DNA of 64,000 nucleotides, from positions 29,824 to 93,823 of the forward strand of contig DBTU01000003.1 of NCBI GenBank assembly GCA_002307215.1, written 5' to 3'. Shown here piece after piece: positions 16,112 to 25,368 of the stretch. The notes beneath the pieces are model-generated. The model saw only the letters and a list, made by a program, of their open reading frames with translations, searched no databases and was not told where the DNA came from. Made by a program: the position numbers and the translations under genes. The stretch comes from Lachnoclostridium sp. UBA1308 (GTDB lineage: Bacteria > Bacillota > Clostridia > Lachnospirales > Lachnospiraceae). Every line of letters begins with the position of its first letter. Position 1 is the stretch's first letter.

Positions 16112-18373
16112 ATGATTGATAAAACAAGAATATGCTTGATGCTGATAGCATTATCATTTTCATTTTTGTTTGCTGGATGTTCTCGAATCGAAAAGGCGGA
16201 CGAGAAAGCTGAGTATGGTGCTCAAATTGTGGCAGCAGCCATATGTGAGAGCGACGAAGAGGATTCTGCTACTATGGCCAAAAAAGCAACGAATAGTTTG
16301 GGAATGTCAGGTCAAGAGGGACCATTTCAGACGCATGATAATAAGAAGACAAGTATGTGGCTTTCGAAGAATGATCCTGGGGATAAGAATAGTATTATAT
16401 TTGAATTTGAAAATGTGGAGCCCGTTGGAAAGCTTTTTGTTTGGAATTATAACGAAAAAGAAAATCAAAATGCCGGGTTAAAGAATATTAAAATATATTA
16501 TTCTACGGATGGCAAACGTTGGAAAGAATTTAAAGGGAAAGGATATCCTTTTGTATTGGCCAAAGCAGATGGATCTAAGCAAATTGGGCCAACAAATCTT
16601 GATGACGGAAAGAATACGCCTATAGATTTTGAAGGCATATGTGCTAAATATGTCAAAGTGGCTCCGGATTCGAAGGTTGATGAAGGAAATTGGGGCAACT
16701 ATACAAATGGTGAGAGTAGATTCGGAATAAGTGAAGTGAGGTTTTACCGTTATAAGATAAGAGCAGAATATGGGGAGAATCTAGTTTCGGAAGCCACCGC
16801 CGGAAGTTATACACAAGAAAGTTCTCCGGAAAACACAGTGAATGGTTATGGAATTTCCGGAATGCAAAAATCTGACGATAAGCACGATAATAATGTCGAA
16901 ACAATGTGGCTGACGGAAGATAATCCGGAAAATAATAATTGGATTATGTTTGATTTGGATGGAACCTATCCTGTTAAGGAAATGGAAGTATGGAATTTTA
17001 ATCAGAAAGGAAACGAGAACGCGGGCCTGAAAGATGTTAAAATTTTTTATTCGGTAAATAAAATTGATTGGGTTGAATTAAAGGGAACAGATTATCCATA
17101 CAGATTTGAAAAAGCTAGCGGTTCAAAGGAAGAAAAATCCACAAGTTCGGTAGACTTTGGGGGAGTGAGTCTGAGATACGTTAAAATAGTACCTGATGAA
17201 GGCGTCAATCGTGGAAATTGGGGTTACTGTAATGAAAATGAAATAAGGTATGGCTTAAGTGAGGTAAGATTTTATGCTGAAGAGGGAATTGCTTCTGAAC
17301 CTGCACGCGAATGGACGGGACTAATGAGTAATTACACAGGATGGATTGGAGCAGATGGAATTTTTTCTATTCCACTAAATGAAGATGATTCCGTAGGTAG
17401 TGCTGACGATAAAACCAAAACTATGTTTATTTTTAGTGATACCTATGTAGGTTCGGCAAATATATTGACAAAAGGCATGAATGGTTTTGGATTTAAAAAT
17501 CATTCCGTTGCTCTTTTAGAAGGGGATAAACCATATACAAGTTGTTACTCGCAAATACTGGAGGACTCAAAGGGCGCTAATGTTTTTGGATATAAGTGTT
17601 GGCTGGAAGACGGAATTGTGATTGATGATAAAGTACATATTATTTCCTTTATTCCGAATGATGATTGGAATCCGACCCAGGCTGACTTGTTAACGATACC
17701 GATCGTCGAGGGCAACCCCGACTTGGAGAACTTTACAAAACAATCAAATGTGCCCTTGTACTATAATGATGAAAATCAAATAGTTCTTTTTGGAGCTGGA
17801 ATTCTTGATAATACGATACAAGCACAAGCGCCTAATCCTGATGGTTATATTTACGTCTATGGCTGGGCACAGGAATGGTCGAAAGGGGTCAAGACGCTGG
17901 TGGTCTCTAGGGTAAAAAGGGAGGACTATTCTGATATGAGCCAATGGAGATATTGGGATGGAGAAAAATGGGGAGAGAAGATTACGGATGCACGAAAGGC
18001 GAATGCCGTTATTAGCCAGGGACATGTTTCTTGCGAACTCAGTGTTACACCGATGACGTCGGGGAAATACAAAGGAAAGTATATGTTAATCTACACGAAA
18101 GATGTGATGTCAAAAGAGTTGGAATATTGTATTGGTGATACCCCGATTGGTCCGTTTGATAATCCTGTTCCGCTTTATAATTGCGAAGATAATATAGTGA
18201 ATGAAGCTGCGGGCAATATATATTATTATAATGCGAAAGCACATCCTCATTTATCACCGGAAGGGGAACTGTTGGTTACATATAACTGTAATGCCGAAGA
18301 TTCTCTGACACAATTAATGAATGTAGAGGCATTGCATCCTAGATGGATAAGAATTTACGAGGTTATAAAATAG
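16112..18373 (+). CDS. Lipoprotein with two F5/8 type C (discoidin) domains and a DUF4185 domain
   Basis: 753 residues. Residues 1-22 form a lipoprotein signal with lipobox LFAGC (lipid on Cys23). Two discoidin-type carbohydrate-binding modules follow (about 40-205 and 225-395). They are clear tandem duplicates: both contain a TMWL/SMWL start, a W-N-F/Y-N core, NAGLKNIKI/NAGLKDVKI and an end GISEVRFY/GLSEVRFY. The remainder (about 405-753) resembles DUF4185, a beta-propeller family related to glycoside hydrolases (FIFSDTYVGSAN, ISQGHVSCELSVTPM, NAKAHPHLSPEGELLVTYN). It is probably a surface enzyme or binding protein for a branched glycan. GGGAGG lies upstream of ATG 16112. An ABC exporter gene follows after 112 bases. 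Confidence 0.8.
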   Translation: MIDKTRICLMLIALSFSFLFAGCSRIEKADEKAEYGAQIVAAAICESDEEDSATMAKKATNSLGMSGQEGPFQTHDNKKTSMWLSKNDPGDKNSIIFEFENVEPVGKLFVWNYNEKENQNAGLKNIKIYYSTDGKRWKEFKGKGYPFVLAKADGSKQIGPTNLDDGKNTPIDFEGICAKYVKVAPDSKVDEGNWGNYTNGESRFGISEVRFYRYKIRAEYGENLVSEATAGSYTQESSPENTVNGYGISGMQKSDDKHDNNVETMWLTEDNPENNNWIMFDLDGTYPVKEMEVWNFNQKGNENAGLKDVKIFYSVNKIDWVELKGTDYPYRFEKASGSKEEKSTSSVDFGGVSLRYVKIVPDEGVNRGNWGYCNENEIRYGLSEVRFYAEEGIASEPAREWTGLMSNYTGWIGADGIFSIPLNEDDSVGSADDKTKTMFIFSDTYVGSANILTKGMNGFGFKNHSVALLEGDKPYTSCYSQILEDSKGANVFGYKCWLEDGIVIDDKVHIISFIPNDDWNPTQADLLTIPIVEGNPDLENFTKQSNVPLYYNDENQIVLFGAGILDNTIQAQAPNPDGYIYVYGWAQEWSKGVKTLVVSRVKREDYSDMSQWRYWDGEKWGEKITDARKANAVISQGHVSCELSVTPMTSGKYKGKYMLIYTKDVMSKELEYCIGDTPIGPFDNPVPLYNCEDNIVNEAAGNIYYYNAKAHPHLSPEGELLVTYNCNAEDSLTQLMNVEALHPRWIRIYEVIK

Positions 18374-18485
18374 ATAATTGTTGAGGGTGTATCATTGTAC
18401 CGGAGAAAATATTGTCGGAAATAAATGGATTTGATGAAATCGCTATGCAATGAATAAAAAGGACATTCAAGTTAAGGAGACAGTG

Positions 18486-20261
18486 ATGAAATTAAAACAA
18501 ACAGAAGATATTTTTTTAGACAGTTATGAAAAACACAGAAATCACCCGATTAAAACTTTGCTGGCGATGTATAAAGGGAAAAGCTACAATTTTGTATTGT
18601 CTACAATTTTTTTTACTATAAAACATAGTCCTTCATGGGGAATGCCTATTGTTATAGCCAATATTGTTAATAGTGTAATATATAAAGAAAGCAATGCATT
18701 TTACATTATATTATTAAATGCAGTAGTTATCTCGGTATTACTCTTGCTAAACGTACCAATGAATTATTTGCATGTTCGATTTAGTAGTAGCGCAATTCGC
18801 TTTGTGGAAGCGGGTCTACGGAATGCGTTGATCAGAAAGCTGCAACAGCTTTCTATATCATATCACAAAGAAATGCAGTCGGGGCGGATTCAGTCTAAGG
18901 TAATGCGTGATGTTGAAGCTGTAGAAGTTCTGTCTTCTCAAATGTTTGTGGGATTATTAAATGTGCTTATTAATATATCGGTAGCACTGGGAATAACTGC
19001 GTTTAGGGATTTGACGGTGTTTCTATTCTTTCTGCTCACGATTCCGGTTGCTGCGGTTGCGATTGTAATATTCCGCAATAAAATTAAAAAGCAAAACCAT
19101 CGATTCCGGACAGAAATGGAAGCGACTTCGGCTAGAGTTATGGAGATGGAAGAGATGATATCGGTTACCAGAGCGCATGCGCTAGAAAGATTAGAAGTTA
19201 ACAAAATGGAAAATCAAGTCCGGAATGTAGCGGAAGAAGGATACAGACTCGATATTATTCAAGCTAATTTTGGTTCGGTAAGTTGGTCCGTTTTTCAATT
19301 GTTTCAGGTGGGGTGCCTGGTTTTTACAGGCATGATGGCTGTAAATGGTAAAATACAGGCCGGAGATATCATTCTTTATCAAAGCTATTTCTCGTCAATT
19401 ATTGCTCAGGTATCCTCACTGATCACTTTGTTTCCTACAATTACGAAAGGCTTGGAGTCTGTTTCCAGCATAGGTGAAGTGTTGAATGCTCATGATATAG
19501 AAGACAATCAGGGTAAGCCAAAGCTTCAGCACATAGAAGGAAATTTTGAATTACAGAATGTAAGATTCCAATATAATAATAGGGGTAATGCTGTCTTGAA
19601 GGGATTAAACATGAAAGTAAATTCAGGTGAAACAATTGCTCTTGTCGGCGAATCCGGAGCGGGCAAATCTACGGTGCTTAATTTACTTATTGGTTTTGTT
19701 ACGCCTACAGAGGGTAAATTGTTGGTGGATGGAAATGATATTACGCAGATAAATCTTCGCAGTTATCGAAAGCATATTGCTGTGGTACCTCAGAATTCGA
19801 TCCTTTTCTCGGGTTCGATTAAAGATAATATTACTTATGGCCTTTCCTTTGTTACGCAGTTACAGTTGGAGGAAGCAATCAAAGCGGCGAATCTTTCTGA
19901 TTTGATTGGGAGCTTACCAAATGGCCTGGACACCATGATAGGAGAGCATGGAAATGATTTGTCGGGAGGACAGCGCCAGCGAATTTCTATTGCACGAGCA
20001 ATTATACGTAATCCTAAAGTTATTATTTTTGATGAGGCGACATCTGCTTTGGACAGCATATCGGAAAATCTGATTCTGGAAGCGCTTGGAAAGTTGATTA
20101 AGGGGCGAACTGCGTTTATTGTAGCTCATCGCCTCTCCACGATTCGCAGGGCAGATAAGATATGTGTCCTGCGAGATGGTGTTTGCGAGGAATTTGGTAC
20201 TTATGATGAACTGATGAATATAAAGGGTGAATTTTATAAGATGAATATACTGCAATCATAA
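18486..20261 (+). CDS. ABC exporter, fused membrane and ATPase domains
   Basis: 591 residues from ATG 18486, chosen because AAGGAG lies 6 bases upstream; the in-frame ATG 18450 has no ribosome site. Residues 30-320 form the six-helix exporter domain. The nucleotide-binding domain has Walker A GESGAGKST, Q-loop VPQNSILF, signature LSGGQRQRIS, Walker B VIIFDEAT and switch AHRLST. It is a half-transporter that should dimerise. Its 3' end overlaps the convergent esterase gene by 6 bases. It sits in a glycan-use region rather than beside resistance or peptide genes; possible cargo is an oligosaccharide, lipid or peptide. The substrate cannot be read from sequence. Confidence 0.9.
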   Translation: MKLKQTEDIFLDSYEKHRNHPIKTLLAMYKGKSYNFVLSTIFFTIKHSPSWGMPIVIANIVNSVIYKESNAFYIILLNAVVISVLLLLNVPMNYLHVRFSSSAIRFVEAGLRNALIRKLQQLSISYHKEMQSGRIQSKVMRDVEAVEVLSSQMFVGLLNVLINISVALGITAFRDLTVFLFFLLTIPVAAVAIVIFRNKIKKQNHRFRTEMEATSARVMEMEEMISVTRAHALERLEVNKMENQVRNVAEEGYRLDIIQANFGSVSWSVFQLFQVGCLVFTGMMAVNGKIQAGDIILYQSYFSSIIAQVSSLITLFPTITKGLESVSSIGEVLNAHDIEDNQGKPKLQHIEGNFELQNVRFQYNNRGNAVLKGLNMKVNSGETIALVGESGAGKSTVLNLLIGFVTPTEGKLLVDGNDITQINLRSYRKHIAVVPQNSILFSGSIKDNITYGLSFVTQLQLEEAIKAANLSDLIGSLPNGLDTMIGEHGNDLSGGQRQRISIARAIIRNPKVIIFDEATSALDSISENLILEALGKLIKGRTAFIVAHRLSTIRRADKICVLRDGVCEEFGTYDELMNIKGEFYKMNILQS

Positions 20262-21245
20262 ACAAAAATGACAAACTTGACGAATCATTTTTGACAATTG
20301 TTGAGCCATTTGATCATGTTTCTTGACAGAAGGATGCCCTTGCCCGCCCATACCGTCCTCAGGTCGTCTGATGAGAGGAAATTCCATGAAGTGTATGCGG
20401 GCGTCACCTTCTTCGCGGAGCGTATGTACTAATGTTTCCAAATAGGGGCTAGGATCAAGGTTCATGGGGCCAATTACGCAAAATAATTCTGTAAATGGAT
20501 ACCTGCTACGAATAAAATCGGTAAGTTTACGATACTGATTAATGTAGTCAGAAGGATTGATAGGCGCAGACCAATCGTTAGTACCGAGGTTGATCACAAT
20601 AACATCGGGATGGAAGATATCTATCGCTTTTTGGTCCAAATAGGGACAAATCGTATTAATGAAATAGTCTGACATACGACCTTCTTTAGAACCGCCAAAA
20701 TTTTGATAACAACCGGTACCTGACGCACCTACAATCAAGGTTTCGGCGCTCAGATACTGTCCGAGCAATGTACTGTAAGCGGATGCGTTGTTTTCACGGG
20801 ATGCATCACAATCGCATGGAACTTGTGACTCGTTGCCATAACCACAGGTGATGGAATCACCAATCACCAATATTTTGCGAGATAAAGGAGAGGGCGGGCA
20901 CATAAAAAGTCCGTTTTCTGCTGTTAAATCTGTAAACTTTAAGCTACCAAAAGCTGCTTCCGTCCGTTTCTGCAAAGTAAGAGTATGCGGAATATCTTCA
21001 AGATCGTCGGCAAGCTGGTAAAGGCGATTATCGGGATCTATCCTCATGACACGTACAGGAAGGTCGTCGATGTAAATGTTGATCCAGCTTTTACCGCATT
21101 TCTCAATATCTTCGATACCTGCAGTGATTTCTCGCCCTTGAAAACGTACACTTATTGCACTGCCGGGAAGAAAACAGGAAATTCCGTCTTGTTCTTTGTG
21201 AAAAAGTCCGTGACGAAGGCTCATGGTTAAAAAATCAAATGACAT
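20256..21245 (-). CDS. SGNH-fold carbohydrate esterase, CE2-like
   Basis: 329 residues. The first 105 residues form a beta-rich jelly-roll domain, as in CE2 acetyl esterases. The SGNH catalytic domain follows, with block I IGDSITCGYGNES, block III INLGTNDWSAP and the C-terminal GQGHPSVKKH carrying the catalytic histidine. CE2 enzymes remove acetyl groups from xylan or mannan oligosaccharides. No signal peptide is seen, so it probably acts in the cytoplasm on imported sugars. It is 26 bases downstream of the GntR-LacI regulator on the same strand and is probably co-transcribed with it. A second, distant esterase of the same layout is encoded at 28900. Confidence 0.85.
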   Translation of the reverse strand: MSFDFLTMSLRHGLFHKEQDGISCFLPGSAISVRFQGREITAGIEDIEKCGKSWINIYIDDLPVRVMRIDPDNRLYQLADDLEDIPHTLTLQKRTEAAFGSLKFTDLTAENGLFMCPPSPLSRKILVIGDSITCGYGNESQVPCDCDASRENNASAYSTLLGQYLSAETLIVGASGTGCYQNFGGSKEGRMSDYFINTICPYLDQKAIDIFHPDVIVINLGTNDWSAPINPSDYINQYRKLTDFIRSRYPFTELFCVIGPMNLDPSPYLETLVHTLREEGDARIHFMEFPLIRRPEDGMGGQGHPSVKKHDQMAQQLSKMIRQVCHFCL

Positions 21246-21271
21246 AAGGCAAGTACTCCTTTTATTTAATT

Positions 21272-22339
21272 TTATTGTGCGTAAGGATTTTCACAGGTGG
21301 ATTCTCGGAGAACTAAAGAGACACCTGATAATACTTTGGTATTTCCACCATATATTTTGCCTAGAATAGCATTAATAAGTAAGTTTGCGGCGTTGTTGCC
21401 TATTTCTTCGAAAATCTGTCTAACGGTTGATAATTTGATCGGCAGATCATTGGATTTATCCCAATCATCAAATCCCATTATGGATACATCTTGTGGAACT
21501 TTAATACCGCAGATCAGTAATTGCTTCATTATTTTCATGGCGAGTTTATCATTGCAACAAAAGATAGCAGTAACATCTCGCTTTAGAATACTTTTTGTTA
21601 ATTCATCGAAATTAATTTGGGTTAATAAATTATCACCGGTTACTGGCAATCCCGCCTGGCGCATAGCGCTACAATAGCCATCAAAGCGCTCTTGCTCAGA
21701 ATTAAGAAAGAAGTGATAGCTTGCAAATTTTATATTAGTATGTTTTAGACGTAGCAGCTCTTTGGTTGCCAAAATGGCACCGTCATAATTATTGCATCCC
21801 GCAAAATAGCATGGATAATCCACGTTGGAACGATCTATTAATACATAGGGAATCTTTTTTTGCTCTATTAATTTGTAGTTGTCTAAGCTTTTCAAGGGAT
21901 CAAATGGATAAATTAAAAATCCATCCACGTTTCGATCGAGCATTTTTTGAATGGACGCCTGTTCAGTGGCCAAATTCTCATTACTCCATTCTATAATTAA
22001 GGAGTAGTTAAGCTCTGCGGCTATTCGTTGGGCGCCTTTAATGATTTTCATATACGATATGTCATTGTAATCTTCGGCGGATAAAATAAATGCAATCAAA
22101 TGACTTGAATTTTCGTTCTCCTTAGGACTGTTCACAAAAGAACCTTTTCTTTTGATTCTTAATATGTATCCTTCGTTTGCTAATTCTGTCATAGCTTTTC
22201 GGATTGTTATCCCACTTACGTTAAACCGCTTCATATAGTCGTCTTCGCTGGACAACTTATCGCCGGGGCTAAGCTCGCCAGTGCTGATTTGATTTACAAT
22301 TGCTTGTTTTACTGTTTTGTATTTTAATTCGTTCTCCAA
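21272..22339 (-). CDS. GntR/LacI-type (AraR-like) sugar-responsive repressor
   Basis: 355 residues. The N-terminal 70 residues are a GntR winged helix (GELSPGDKLSSEDDYMKRFNVSGITIRKAMTEL, wing YILRIKRKGSFV). The rest is a LacI/periplasmic-binding-type sensor (LIAFILSAEDYNDISYMKIIKGA, AIFCCNDKLAMKIMK, VSIMGFDDWDKSNDLPIKLSTVRQ). This is the AraR arrangement: sugar binding releases the repressor from DNA. It is divergent from the transporter and glycosidase run at 22887, which it most likely controls together with its own transcription. Candidate operators with a GTATAC or GTGTAC core are listed for the intergenic region. Confidence 0.9.
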   Translation of the reverse strand: MENELKYKTVKQAIVNQISTGELSPGDKLSSEDDYMKRFNVSGITIRKAMTELANEGYILRIKRKGSFVNSPKENENSSHLIAFILSAEDYNDISYMKIIKGAQRIAAELNYSLIIEWSNENLATEQASIQKMLDRNVDGFLIYPFDPLKSLDNYKLIEQKKIPYVLIDRSNVDYPCYFAGCNNYDGAILATKELLRLKHTNIKFASYHFFLNSEQERFDGYCSAMRQAGLPVTGDNLLTQINFDELTKSILKRDVTAIFCCNDKLAMKIMKQLLICGIKVPQDVSIMGFDDWDKSNDLPIKLSTVRQIFEEIGNNAANLLINAILGKIYGGNTKVLSGVSLVLRESTCENPYAQ

Positions 22340-22886
22340 TGATGGACCACCTCTTCTTTGCGATATTTAGTAATTTAATGTAGCAGGAAGGTGTATGCAC
22401 ATATTAATGCTATATAAATTATAATTAAAGTATACAATAACATTGATAAAAGTCAAGAAAGAATATTTTGGAAAATATAGTGAAGATATAATGACTGATT
22501 TAGACTAAATTGAAAATACTATAAATATGCCAATTATTAATCCGTTCAAATAAATTCAATAATAATATGCTTATATCAAAGAGAGTTTTACCGACGACTA
22601 TCTTGACATAGGTCTGTATTTGATGATAACTAATCTATAAAACATACTAAAACAATAAAAAAAGCATACGCAAATGTAAAATATATAAAATAAAGTATGC
22701 GGTAAAAACATATGTAAAATTATGAGATTTGCTTATAGAATATGTAAAAGTGTACAATATTGATAAAAAAGTAATAAAAATAAAAATTATTATATAAGGT
22801 ATTGACGAATTAGTGATGTAGTGTTAGCATATAAATATGCCTTTAATAAATAATAATGTATACATTTAATGACAGGGGGTTACAAC
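22340..22886. promoter_or_regulatory. Divergent control region with three candidate operators
   Basis: A 547-base AT-rich region with no gene. Two related elements share AAAGT(A/G)TACAATA followed by TTGATAAAA (22427-22453 and 22747-22772). A perfect 12-base palindrome AATGTATACATT is at 22855-22866, just before the permease start. A plausible promoter is TTGACG (22802-22807), 17 bases, TAGCAT (22825-22830), placing the palindrome just downstream of the start point. The GTATAC/GTGTAC core resembles sites bound by AraR-like repressors. Confidence 0.5.
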
Positions 22887-23774
22887 GTGAGTAAGCAAAG
22901 TGATCATATGGAGCAAACAAAATATCGAAAAAGTTATTTTCGTAAAAGGGTAATGAGTAAAATATTAAAAGATTCAACTATACTTTTTCTTTTAGTCGCA
23001 TTAAGCATTTTATTTATGTTTCCGTTTATATGGATGCTTATGACTTCACTGAAAAGTAACAAGGAAATGATTCTTCCAATCTTTTTTCCAACAGAAATTC
23101 ACTTGGAGAATTATATTAAGGCGATGACGGTAATGCCCTTTGGCAGATACACATTTAACACCTTGATTCTGACGGGTCTTAATATGATTGGGACGGTAAT
23201 AACATCCTCCTTGGTAGCGTATGCTTTTGCCAGATTACGTTGGAAAGGAAGGGATATCTGGTTTGTTGTTATGCTGGCTACCATGATGTTGCCTGGGCAG
23301 GTTACTCAAATACCATTATTTATCCTTTATAAAAATTTTCATTGGCTTAATACTTATTTGCCACTGGTTGTAGGCTCGTATTTCGGAGGTGGTGCTTTTA
23401 ATATCTTTCTATTAAGGCAATTTTTTAAAACTCTCCCGAATGAATTGCCTGAAGCCGCAAGAATTGATGGTTGTTCTGAGTTGAAGATTTTCTCCGGCAT
23501 TATGATGCCACTATGTAAACCGGCACTTGCAACAATCGCAATATTTACGTTTATGGGAACCTGGAATGATTTCTTTGGACCCTTGATTTATCTGACAGAT
23601 CCCAAATTATATACGATAGCTCTTGGGCTACGTGCGTTTAAGGGGTACTCAGGAGTACAGTGGAATCTCTTGATGGCGGCATCCATCGTTACATCGATAC
23701 CAACTCTGTTGTTGTTTTTTAGCTTTCAGAATTATTTTGTTAAGGGAATTACCCTTACGGGAATTAAGGGATGA
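22887..23774 (+). CDS. Sugar ABC transporter permease, MalG type
   Basis: 295 residues from GTG 22887, preceded 7 bases upstream by AGGGGG; the in-frame ATG 22869 lies before that site. Six membrane helices are visible (first about 27-48). The EAA loop that contacts the ATPase reads LPEAARIDGCSELKIFSGIMMPLCKPAL (about 191-218). It belongs to the carbohydrate uptake transporter 1 family. Gene order is unusual: this second-type permease comes before the binding protein, with the first-type permease after it. No ATPase gene is present in the window, so a shared MsmX/UgpC-like ATPase is probably used. Confidence 0.93.
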   Translation: MSKQSDHMEQTKYRKSYFRKRVMSKILKDSTILFLLVALSILFMFPFIWMLMTSLKSNKEMILPIFFPTEIHLENYIKAMTVMPFGRYTFNTLILTGLNMIGTVITSSLVAYAFARLRWKGRDIWFVVMLATMMLPGQVTQIPLFILYKNFHWLNTYLPLVVGSYFGGGAFNIFLLRQFFKTLPNELPEAARIDGCSELKIFSGIMMPLCKPALATIAIFTFMGTWNDFFGPLIYLTDPKLYTIALGLRAFKGYSGVQWNLLMAASIVTSIPTLLLFFSFQNYFVKGITLTGIKG

Positions 23775-23789
23775 GTTTATTGAGTTGTA

Positions 23790-23813
23790 TTTATTCAGTC
23801 ACTGACTGATAAA
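23790..23813 (+). promoter_or_regulatory. Palindrome between permease and binding-protein genes
   Basis: CAGTCA (23796-23801) and TGACTG (23803-23808) around a single C, flanked by TTTAT and ATAAA. It may be a small mRNA hairpin or an operator; it lies 42 bases before the binding-protein start. Confidence 0.4.
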
Positions 23814-23855
23814 TAGATAATTACAAACATAAAAGAGGAAAGAGGAGGAACAAAA

Positions 23856-25220
23856 ATGTTAAAAAAATTAAGTAGAAGAATTTTGTCAATCTTGCTTGTT
23901 GTTTTACTTGTCGGATCATTAGCGGCTTGCAATAAGAGCACCGACACGAAAGAGGATGAAACAACGGACAAGGGTGATGTAACAGTGGCAGCAACAAACG
24001 ATAAGCCGAAGGAAAAAGTGACAATTACATATTGGCATATATTCCCTGAAGGTGATGCGTTTAAAGCAGTAAATGATAAGCTGATAAAGGACTTTAATGA
24101 ATCTCAGGATGAAGTTTTTGTTGATGATTTAGGTATCAGCTTTTTTGATTTCTTGTCCAAAATGGATACTGCTATACCGGCAGGAACAGGTCCGGATGTC
24201 GCTTTCTACAGTGCAGAGGACAGTAATTTCAGAGCTGCTGCCGGTGTCCTTGCTAATTTGAAACCATATATTGATGCAGATGGCTTCGATATGAGTCAAT
24301 TCTATGAGGGAGCTGTCAAGCAGGTTACTTATGAAGATGGTATCTATGCTATGCCCTATACTTGGTCTTCTCGTATGCTTGTTTATAATAAGCAGATGTT
24401 TCGTGATGCCGGTCTAGATCCTGACAGCCCGCCAAAAACCTTGGAAGAATTAGCAGACTATTCTGAAAAGCTGACGAAAGTTGATGCTGACGGTAAAATA
24501 GAGGTTATGGGATTTCATCCTTCTTTAGGTAATGCAGCCTTTGCAGATTATCTTGAGGGACGCGGGGGTTCATTCTTTGATGAGAATCAAAATCCTATTA
24601 TTAATAGTCAAACTGTCATTGACACACTTCAGTGGTATGTTGATATGACCAATAAGTATGGTGTCAAAGAAGCGCAATCACTCAAATCCACTTCTGCAAC
24701 GACCGGATTAGATCCATTTCTGGCAGGATATGTTGCAATGGAGGTTAATGTAAATGACTTCTATAAGAAATTATCAGAGTCCGATATCGATTACGGTATC
24801 TGTGCCATCCCTATTCCTGCAGAAGGCGGTGTTCATGCAGCTGACGGTGGTGGTTTTGATTTAGAGGTATTTGATCATGGAGATCAGGCAAAGATAGAAG
24901 CTGCCTGGAAATTTATTTCCTATATGACAAGTGTTGAGAGTCAGCAATATTGGGCAGTTCAGAATAAATGGCCGGTTGCGAATCAGACAGCAATGGAAAC
25001 CAGTGAAGAAATTAAGGCGGATCCAAACTGGCAGACCATTGTTGCGGAATTACCTTATGCAGTACCAAATCAATATATTACAAAAGTGAAAAATTGGTGG
25101 AACGCTATTTCACCTGAAATCGAAGCAGCTCAGAGCGGCATAAAAACACCAAAAGAGGCACTTGATGCTGCACAGGCAGCGGTTGAAGCTCAAATTGAGA
25201 GCTACGATGCAACAAATTAA
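23856..25220 (+). CDS. Sugar-binding lipoprotein of an ABC transporter (family 1)
   Basis: 454 residues. A signal peptide with lipobox SLAAC gives a lipid-anchored Cys25, then a Thr/Lys/Asp-rich linker to about residue 50. The mature part has the family-1 solute-binding pattern (VTITYWHIFPEGDAFKAVNDKLIKDFNES, PDVAFYSAEDSN, YEDGIYAMPYTWSSRMLVYNKQMF, AWKFISYMTSVESQQYWA). It captures oligosaccharides outside the membrane and passes them to the two adjacent permeases. AGAGGAGG precedes ATG 23856. A stable hairpin just after the stop (25233-25264) probably protects this message, which is usually needed in excess over the permeases. Confidence 0.93.
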   Translation: MLKKLSRRILSILLVVLLVGSLAACNKSTDTKEDETTDKGDVTVAATNDKPKEKVTITYWHIFPEGDAFKAVNDKLIKDFNESQDEVFVDDLGISFFDFLSKMDTAIPAGTGPDVAFYSAEDSNFRAAAGVLANLKPYIDADGFDMSQFYEGAVKQVTYEDGIYAMPYTWSSRMLVYNKQMFRDAGLDPDSPPKTLEELADYSEKLTKVDADGKIEVMGFHPSLGNAAFADYLEGRGGSFFDENQNPIINSQTVIDTLQWYVDMTNKYGVKEAQSLKSTSATTGLDPFLAGYVAMEVNVNDFYKKLSESDIDYGICAIPIPAEGGVHAADGGGFDLEVFDHGDQAKIEAAWKFISYMTSVESQQYWAVQNKWPVANQTAMETSEEIKADPNWQTIVAELPYAVPNQYITKVKNWWNAISPEIEAAQSGIKTPKEALDAAQAAVEAQIESYDATN

Positions 25221-25228
25221 TTAGTGAT

Positions 25229-25268
25229 TTAACCAGCGGAGCATCTTTTCCCAGGCTCCGCTGGCTAA
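25229..25268 (+). terminator. Stable hairpin after the binding-protein gene
   Basis: CCAGCGGAGC (25233-25242) pairs exactly with GCTCCGCTGG (25255-25264), flanked by partly complementary TTAA/CTAA. No T-run follows, so it is more likely a 3' stabiliser or partial attenuator within the operon than a full terminator. Confidence 0.65.
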
Positions 25269-25368
25269 ATACTTGCTATTAAAGCGAATTATAAAAAAAT
25301 AATTTACTTTAATTTTACTGCTACTAGGCAGCAGCATATAGGTTTAGCATGAAAGGACGGCCTCAGAT

